Assembly: GCA_024763075.1 (NCBI GenBank)
Contig: JANTGF010000047.1
Location: 1-32,286 of the forward strand
Reading direction: 5' to 3'
Source: Bacteroidales bacterium
GTDB lineage: Bacteria; Bacteroidota; Bacteroidia; Bacteroidales; VadinHA17
DNA: 32,286 nucleotides
Part shown: piece after piece, positions 28,106-32,286 of the stretch
How positions within the stretch are numbered: position 1 is the first letter of the stretch
Layout of the letters: each line of letters opens with the position of its first letter
Made by a program: the position numbers and the translations under genes
Notes under the pieces: generated by a model
Databases searched by the model: none
The model's input: the letters and a program-made list of their open reading frames with translations, nothing else
What the model was told of the DNA's origin: nothing

Positions 28106-28113
28106 TAAAATTA
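28106..28113 (-). promoter_or_regulatory. Candidate -7 element for mraZ
   Basis: On the minus strand this is TAATTTTA, a 7 of 8 match to TAnnTTTG. It would place the start about 28099 and put the MraZ repeats over the -33 region and upstream, as expected for repression. No clear -33 TTTG was found, and an upstream -7-like sequence near 28205 is an alternative. Confidence 0.3.
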
Positions 28114-28122
28114 TAAAAAAAT

Positions 28123-28157
28123 TCCCACTTTAAACCACTTTATCCCATTTTTTCCCA
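28123..28157 (-). promoter_or_regulatory. MraZ operator: four direct repeats at 10-bp spacing
   Basis: On the minus strand the sequence reads TGGGA-n5-TGGGA-n5-TGGTT-n5-TGGGA. The plus-strand complements lie at 28153-28157, 28143-28147, 28133-28137 and 28123-28127, exactly one turn apart. This is the TGGGN-n5 pattern known for MraZ boxes, found 39-73 bases upstream of the mraZ start codon. It supports autoregulation of the dcw cluster. The third box is degenerate (TGGTT). Confidence 0.88.
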
Positions 28158-28282
28158 CATTGTTAATAACTTTTAACTGAAAACGTGCGGATTTATTATT
28201 TTAACCGGCAAATTTTAATTCTAAAGTTTTGAGTTATTTTCCATGATTTTTTTAATTTTACCTTAAATTCTGTTTTGCACTG

Positions 28283-28301
28283 AATTGAATGGAATTCAAT
28301 T
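28283..28301. repeat. Inverted repeat between mraZ and the GlsA-like gene
   Basis: AATTGAAT (28283-28290) and ATTCAATT (28294-28301) are perfect inverted copies around GGA, in the 281-base divergent spacer. It could be an operator for the acyltransferase gene 65 bases downstream. The role is unproven. Confidence 0.4.
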
Positions 28302-28365
28302 TTCGGATCTGATAATATTGGTTTGGGGATGCCGGAGAATTAAGGTAAAACACAAAAAATAATAA

Positions 28366-29175
28366 ATGGGTGTACAACTTATAGATATCGACTCTGTATT
28401 AAAAAGCAAAAGTCCAAAGCTTTATAACAAATTGCCCGGGTTCATTGTTTCGTATTTAAAGAAGATAATACATCAGGACCTTTTAAATGAGATTTTAACC
28501 AGAAGTGAAGGTCAGGGACCCTATGAGTTTATTGAGACATCACTGGAAATACTTAAAGTAAAATATTCTGCTTTTAATACAGAAAATATACCGAAAAAAG
28601 GACGGTTTATTTTTGCTTCCAATCACCCCCTTGGTGGCCTTGATGGTATGATCTTTGCCCTGGAGGTAGGAAAAGTATTCCCGGATCTTAAATTTCCGGT
28701 CAACGATTTATTATTAAATGTTCCTAATTTGAGAGGGATTTTTCTACCTGTTAATAAGCACGGCAGGCAGGGGAAAGAAGCTGCAAGACTCCTGGAAGAT
28801 GCGTATGCTTCAGACAGCCAGATTTTATATTTTCCGGCCGGACTTTGTTCCCGGAAACAAAAAGGGAGGATATATGATCTTGAATGGAAAAAAAACTTTG
28901 TTACAAAAGCCATTAAATATAAAAGAGATATTATTCCTGTTCGTTTTTCCGGATCAAATTCAAATTTCTTTTACAATCTGGCAAATGCCAGGGCTTTTTC
29001 AGGGATCAAATTTAATTTTGAAATGATATATCTTCCGGATGAGATGGTAAAACAGGAAGGTAAAGAGATAACACTCACCTTTGGTAAACCTGTTTCCTGG
29101 GAGGCAATCAGGGATTCCGGACTTTCTGCGCAGGAATGGTCTGATAAACTGCATGAGCTTGTGCATCAATTGTAA
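28366..29175 (+). CDS. GlsA-like O-acyltransferase for glycine-type aminolipid
   Basis: A 269-residue PlsC-superfamily acyltransferase. The catalytic block is NHPLGGLDG (86-94): His87 and Asp93 are five residues apart rather than the four of standard HX4D enzymes. The third block is FPAG (156-159) instead of FPEG. These changes fit the Bacteroidota group that O-acylates an N-acylated amino acid rather than glycerol phosphate. Together with the GNAT-like gene 107 bases downstream it matches the GlsB/GlsA pair that makes glycine lipids in Bacteroides. The function is inferred from this pairing. It acts at the inner membrane face, although no clear membrane helix is seen. It is divergent from mraZ. 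Confidence 0.8.
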   Translation: MGVQLIDIDSVLKSKSPKLYNKLPGFIVSYLKKIIHQDLLNEILTRSEGQGPYEFIETSLEILKVKYSAFNTENIPKKGRFIFASNHPLGGLDGMIFALEVGKVFPDLKFPVNDLLLNVPNLRGIFLPVNKHGRQGKEAARLLEDAYASDSQILYFPAGLCSRKQKGRIYDLEWKKNFVTKAIKYKRDIIPVRFSGSNSNFFYNLANARAFSGIKFNFEMIYLPDEMVKQEGKEITLTFGKPVSWEAIRDSGLSAQEWSDKLHELVHQL

Positions 29176-29178
29176 ATT

Positions 29179-29201
29179 GGAAACAATTCTCTCTGGTTTC
29201 C
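29179..29201 (+). terminator. Weak hairpin after the GlsA-like gene
   Basis: GGAAAC (29179-29184) pairs with GTTTCC (29196-29201) around 11 bases, just after the stop codon. Only a poor T tract follows, so it may attenuate rather than end transcription before the next gene. Confidence 0.28.
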
Positions 29202-29254
29202 GCAAAATTTTATCAATTCTTAAAAGAAAATAAAAAAGTTTAGTATTTTCTTTG

Positions 29255-29262
29255 TAATTTTG
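29255..29262 (+). promoter_or_regulatory. -7 promoter element for the GlsB-like gene
   Basis: TAATTTTG is a perfect TAnnTTTG match 20 bases before the ATG at 29283. The -33 region is A-rich without a clear TTTG. It suggests that the second acyltransferase gene can be transcribed separately from the first. Confidence 0.45.
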
Positions 29263-29282
29263 ATATACAAAGATTTATTATC

Positions 29283-30233
29283 ATGGCTGAAATAATTCCA
29301 CCGGTTCCGGTGAATGAAATTGAAAAAGAACTTAAAAAGGCGCACTTTTTGAGGGATTCCAATTATGGGGATAATCAAGTCTATCTGACTACATATCAGG
29401 AAACTCCTATGATTTTAAGAGAAATCGGGAGACTGAGGGAATGGACTTTCCGTAATGCAGGAGGTGGTACCGGAAAAGATTGTGACCTGGATTCTTTTGA
29501 TACCTCTGATGACCCGTATCAACAGCTTTTTGTATGGAATCCGGAGAAGAAAGAAATAATTGGTGGATACCGGTTTTATATTTGTAAAAAGGACAAGGAT
29601 GGGACTATTGATTCCTCTAAACTTGTAACTGCAAAGCATTTTCAGTTTTCACCGAAATTTGTGAGCCGTTATCTCCCTCATCTTATGGAACTGGGCAGGT
29701 CATTTGTTACGCCAACTTACCAGTCATCCGCAGGCGGAAGAAAAAGTTTGTTCGCTCTTGATAATTTATGGGACGGACTGGGCGCTTTGATTATTAATCA
29801 TCCCAATATTCGCTTTTTTTTCGGCAAAGTAACGATGTACACACATTTTAACAGGGAGGCAAGAAATATGATCTTATTTTATCTTCATAAACATTTTGGC
29901 GACCATGAGAACCTGTTGATTCCATATCATCCTATGGATCTGAAACTGGATAAAGAAAGGCTGAGTATAATCTTCACCGGAAAAAACAAAAAGGAAGATT
30001 ATAAGATATTGTCGCAGGAAGTCCGGAAACTGGGTGAGAATATTCCTCCGCTGATCAATGCCTATATGAATCTGTCCCCAACGATGAAGACTTTTGGAAC
30101 AATGATCAATCCTGATTTTGGGAATGTGGAAGAAACCGGAATAATGATCACACTTAAGGATATGTATATCCCCAAAATAAACAGACATCTTGCTTCTTAC
30201 AGGGAAGATTATGAGCTACCCAAACACGATTAA
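29283..30233 (+). CDS. GlsB-like N-acyltransferase (GNAT fold)
   Basis: A 316-residue protein of the hemolysin/OlsB-type GNAT group (Acetyltransf_5). The conserved opening REIGRLREWTFR (46-57) precedes a D-rich loop (DCDLDSFDTSDD), then a strand with LFVWNPEKKEIIGGYRFYI, the core of the acyl-donor fold. Relatives N-acylate ornithine or glycine using acyl-ACP. Beside a GlsA-like gene, glycine is the most likely acceptor, giving N-acyl glycine that GlsA then O-acylates. The old label 'hemolysin' does not describe the function. It is convergent with the PurF-like gene. Confidence 0.82.
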   Translation: MAEIIPPVPVNEIEKELKKAHFLRDSNYGDNQVYLTTYQETPMILREIGRLREWTFRNAGGGTGKDCDLDSFDTSDDPYQQLFVWNPEKKEIIGGYRFYICKKDKDGTIDSSKLVTAKHFQFSPKFVSRYLPHLMELGRSFVTPTYQSSAGGRKSLFALDNLWDGLGALIINHPNIRFFFGKVTMYTHFNREARNMILFYLHKHFGDHENLLIPYHPMDLKLDKERLSIIFTGKNKKEDYKILSQEVRKLGENIPPLINAYMNLSPTMKTFGTMINPDFGNVEETGIMITLKDMYIPKINRHLASYREDYELPKHD

Positions 30234-30262
30234 ACGGCAATGTTTTATTTAATGTATTAATA

Positions 30263-30306
30263 CTTAGTGATTCTAAGAGACACTACTTAGTTGATTTTGT
30301 ATTTTT
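30263..30306 (+). terminator. Possible weak terminator between GlsB-like and PurF-like genes
   Basis: Three 5-mers, CTTAG (30263-30267), CTAAG (30273-30277) and CTTAG (30286-30290), can form either of two short hairpins. The second is followed by a T-rich stretch. The stem is only 5 bp, so support is weak. Confidence 0.25.
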
Positions 30307-30324
30307 CAGGAGACCCTGCCCGGG

Positions 30325-32226
30325 TTAGTAAGCCCGGATATTCTTTCCTTCAATAAAGTTGATGAAGGATAGGTTTACTACTTTATTGCCACCCGGGGTA
30401 GGGTAGTTGCCTGTAAAATACCAGTCTCCCAGATTATGAGGACAGGCTTTGTGCAGATTTTCAATGGACTGATAAACAATTTTTACTTCGGCTTTAATTG
30501 TCGGAGTTTTTAATAAGATTGCAATCTCGTCTGAAATTTCTTCTGCAGTAAAGGGTGAATAAATTTCCTTTACATGATTAATAATTTCTTCTTTAGGTAA
30601 ATTTTCCTGCGCCTTGCACTTGATGTACACAGAGTTTATCAGGCTTTCCTGTCCGGTTTTTTTCAATAAGCTAATGGCTGCTTTAAAGGCAATGAAGTCT
30701 GATAATTTAGCCATATCAATTCCATAACAATCAGGATATCTGATTTGTGGAGAGGAAGAAACGATCACTATTTTGACTGGACTCAAACGGTCCAGTATAC
30801 GGATGATGCTTTTTTTAAGGGTTGTACCCCTGACAATGGAATCATCAATTATAACCAGGGTGTCTTTCCCGGGCTCCAGAACTCCATAGGTAATATCGTA
30901 AACATGACCAACCAGATCATCCCTTCCCTGATCCGCAGCAATAAAAGTCCTTAACTTCACATCTTTGATAGCAATTTTTTCAATCCTGGGTCTCAGGTTA
31001 ATTATATATCTTAATTCTTCCTCTGAATCCGGATTTTTCATATTCCGGATTTTTTTGATTTTTACTTCATTAAGATAATCTTCCATCCCTTTAACCATCC
31101 CGTAAAAAGCGGTTTCAGCCGTATTCGGGATAAAAGAAAAAACCGTATTTTTCAAATCATGATCCACCGTTTCCAGAATAGCCGGAGTCAGCAGGTGACC
31201 AAGCATTTTACGTTCCTCATAGATTTCGGCATCACTACCCCTTGAAAAATAAATCCGTTCAAATGAACAGGCCCGTTTTGGTCGTGGGGTTCGGACTTCC
31301 TCAATGAGCATACGTCCATCGGCTTTTGTAATTATAGCATAACCTGGTTCCAGCTCTTTGACTTCATCATAAGAAACATTCATAGCTGTTTGGATGACAG
31401 GTCTTTCGGAAGCTACAACCGCAATTTCATCGTCATAATAATAGTAGGCAGGCCTGATGCCCCAGGGGTCCCTTACCACAAATGAGTCTCCGTGGCCCAA
31501 TAATCCTCCTATTGCATAACCCCCGTCCCACTTACTACTTGCACGGCTTAATACATTTGAGATATTTATATTTTTTTCTATTAAAGAAGAAATCTCGCGG
31601 TTAGAATAACCCTCTTTCTTAAACTGATCAAACAACAACTGATTCTCAACATCCAGCCAGTGTCCAATATTTTCGAGAACTGTAACTGTATCAGAAAAAT
31701 CCTTAGGGTTTTGTCCGATATCAATTAAAATTTTAAATAATTCATCTACATTGGTAAGATTGAAATTTCCAGCAAGTACCAGATTCCTTGACCTCCAGTT
31801 GTTTTCCCGCAAAACAGGATGAACCAGCTCAATATTGTTCTTCCCGAAGGTGCCATACCTTAGATGGCCCAGATAAAGTTCTCCCGCAAAGCGGATGTTC
31901 TGCTTTGCCCACACGGGATCCTCAATCACATCTTTGTGAACTTTAAATCCTTTGGCTATTTCATTATTGATTTTATTGAAAATATCCTGAATGGGATTTG
32001 CTTTATTCGACCGGTTCCGGTGAATGTATTTACGTCCCGGAGGTACGTCCAGTTTCATACAAACCGCGCCTGCACCATCCTGTCCCCGATTATGTTGTTT
32101 TTCCATTAGAAGGTATAGCTTTTGCAGGCCATACATCCATGTCCCGTATTTTATTTTATAATGCTCCAGGGGTTTTAGCAATCTTACGGAGGCAATTCCG
32201 CATTCATGTTTTATGGCATCACTCAT
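30325..32226 (-). CDS. PurF-like amidotransferase/phosphoribosyltransferase, long form
   Basis: A 633-residue protein related to PurF, which makes phosphoribosylamine from PRPP and glutamine in purine synthesis. An N-terminal class II glutaminase is suggested by Cys9 in HECGIA (which would become the N-terminal nucleophile after removal of a short propeptide), QHNRGQDGAG (44-53) and GHLRYGTFG (120-128). The C-terminal half has the PRPP loop IDDSIVRGTT (460-469) and SSPQIRYPDCYGID. It is about 130 residues longer than standard PurF, with extra residues between about 375 and 420 and a C-terminal extension ending in a WYFTGNYPTPGG-containing domain. Bacteroides species encode a similar long protein beside a normal PurF, so this may be a paralogue with a different acceptor or regulation. 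Confidence 0.82.
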   Translation of the reverse strand: MSDAIKHECGIASVRLLKPLEHYKIKYGTWMYGLQKLYLLMEKQHNRGQDGAGAVCMKLDVPPGRKYIHRNRSNKANPIQDIFNKINNEIAKGFKVHKDVIEDPVWAKQNIRFAGELYLGHLRYGTFGKNNIELVHPVLRENNWRSRNLVLAGNFNLTNVDELFKILIDIGQNPKDFSDTVTVLENIGHWLDVENQLLFDQFKKEGYSNREISSLIEKNINISNVLSRASSKWDGGYAIGGLLGHGDSFVVRDPWGIRPAYYYYDDEIAVVASERPVIQTAMNVSYDEVKELEPGYAIITKADGRMLIEEVRTPRPKRACSFERIYFSRGSDAEIYEERKMLGHLLTPAILETVDHDLKNTVFSFIPNTAETAFYGMVKGMEDYLNEVKIKKIRNMKNPDSEEELRYIINLRPRIEKIAIKDVKLRTFIAADQGRDDLVGHVYDITYGVLEPGKDTLVIIDDSIVRGTTLKKSIIRILDRLSPVKIVIVSSSPQIRYPDCYGIDMAKLSDFIAFKAAISLLKKTGQESLINSVYIKCKAQENLPKEEIINHVKEIYSPFTAEEISDEIAILLKTPTIKAEVKIVYQSIENLHKACPHNLGDWYFTGNYPTPGGNKVVNLSFINFIEGKNIRAY

Positions 32227-32255
32227 CGGGTAAAAAAGTTTGTTCTTTCAGCCGG

Positions 32256-32263
32256 TAAATGTA
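32256..32263 (-). promoter_or_regulatory. Candidate -7 element for the PurF-like gene
   Basis: The minus-strand reading TACATTTA matches TAnnTTTG at 7 of 8 positions, 30 bases upstream of the ATG. The -33 region lies at the edge of the window and cannot be judged fully. Confidence 0.3.
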
Positions 32264-32286
32264 TAAATATTTAAAAAATTAATATA

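Noticed and set aside
30254-30263. Perfect palindrome GTATTAATAC
   Set aside because: Short and AT-rich, in a convergent spacer; expected by chance and without a matching second site.
1-32286. CRISPR arrays, tRNA or rRNA genes, insertion sequences, phage or plasmid genes
   Set aside because: Looked for and not seen: no long regularly spaced repeats, no cloverleaf-like or rRNA sequence, no transposase or integrase motifs.

Overview
The window looks like chromosome from a member of the Bacteroidota, most likely the Bacteroidales/Marinilabiliales side. The evidence is a complete Bacteroidota-type division and cell-wall (dcw) cluster, a CotH protein ending in a type IX secretion sorting domain, a PpiD/SurA-like chaperone with the long Bacteroidota architecture, a glycine-lipid (GlsA/GlsB-like) acyltransferase pair, a TAnnTTTG-type promoter, few Shine-Dalgarno sequences and AT-rich spacers. 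The genus cannot be named from the sequence alone. No rRNA, tRNA, CRISPR array, insertion sequence or phage gene was seen. This is mostly core genome with dense, orderly coding.

Layout. Positions 1-2160 hold an exported Gfo/Idh/MocA-like lipoprotein (+) and a small nicotinamide-riboside-kinase-like P-loop kinase (-). They are separated by a long interrupted hairpin and a heptamer repeat that runs into the kinase stop codon. Positions 2312-7880 form one apparent + operon: coaX, an outer-membrane beta-barrel protein, a TPR protein, lptC, a small membrane protein and a CNNM/CorC-family membrane protein. This is mainly an envelope-assembly set with one CoA gene. Positions 8118-10241 encode a PpiD/SurA-like folding factor under a good Bacteroidota promoter and ending in an intrinsic terminator. 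Positions 10357-12597 encode a secreted CotH-type protein.

Positions 28084 down to 12746 (- strand) are the dcw cluster in the order mraZ, rsmH, ftsL-like, ftsI, murE, mraY, murD, ftsW, murG, murC, ftsQ, ftsA, ftsZ, with gaps of only a few bases or short overlaps. It carries much of the cytoplasmic peptidoglycan-precursor pathway, lipid I/II synthesis, the septal glycan polymerase and transpeptidase, and the FtsQ/L/A/Z divisome core. murB, murF and ddl are absent here. Upstream of mraZ there is a clear operator: four 10-bp-spaced TGGGA-like repeats matching the known MraZ binding pattern, implying autoregulation of the cluster. Divergent from mraZ lie the two acyltransferase genes for glycine-type aminolipids (28366-30233, +). 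The window closes with a long PurF-like amidotransferase/phosphoribosyltransferase (-).

The most unusual observations are two separate 7-bp-period arrays just at or after stop codons. In each, TGA recurs five times at exactly 7-nt spacing in the coding direction, so each places stops in all three frames. Others are the four-repeat MraZ operator, the altered catalytic blocks of the GlsA-like acyltransferase, a Gfo/Idh lipoprotein lacking a visible GxGxxG motif, and a PurF-like protein with extra segments. I found no convincing wholly new multi-gene system.
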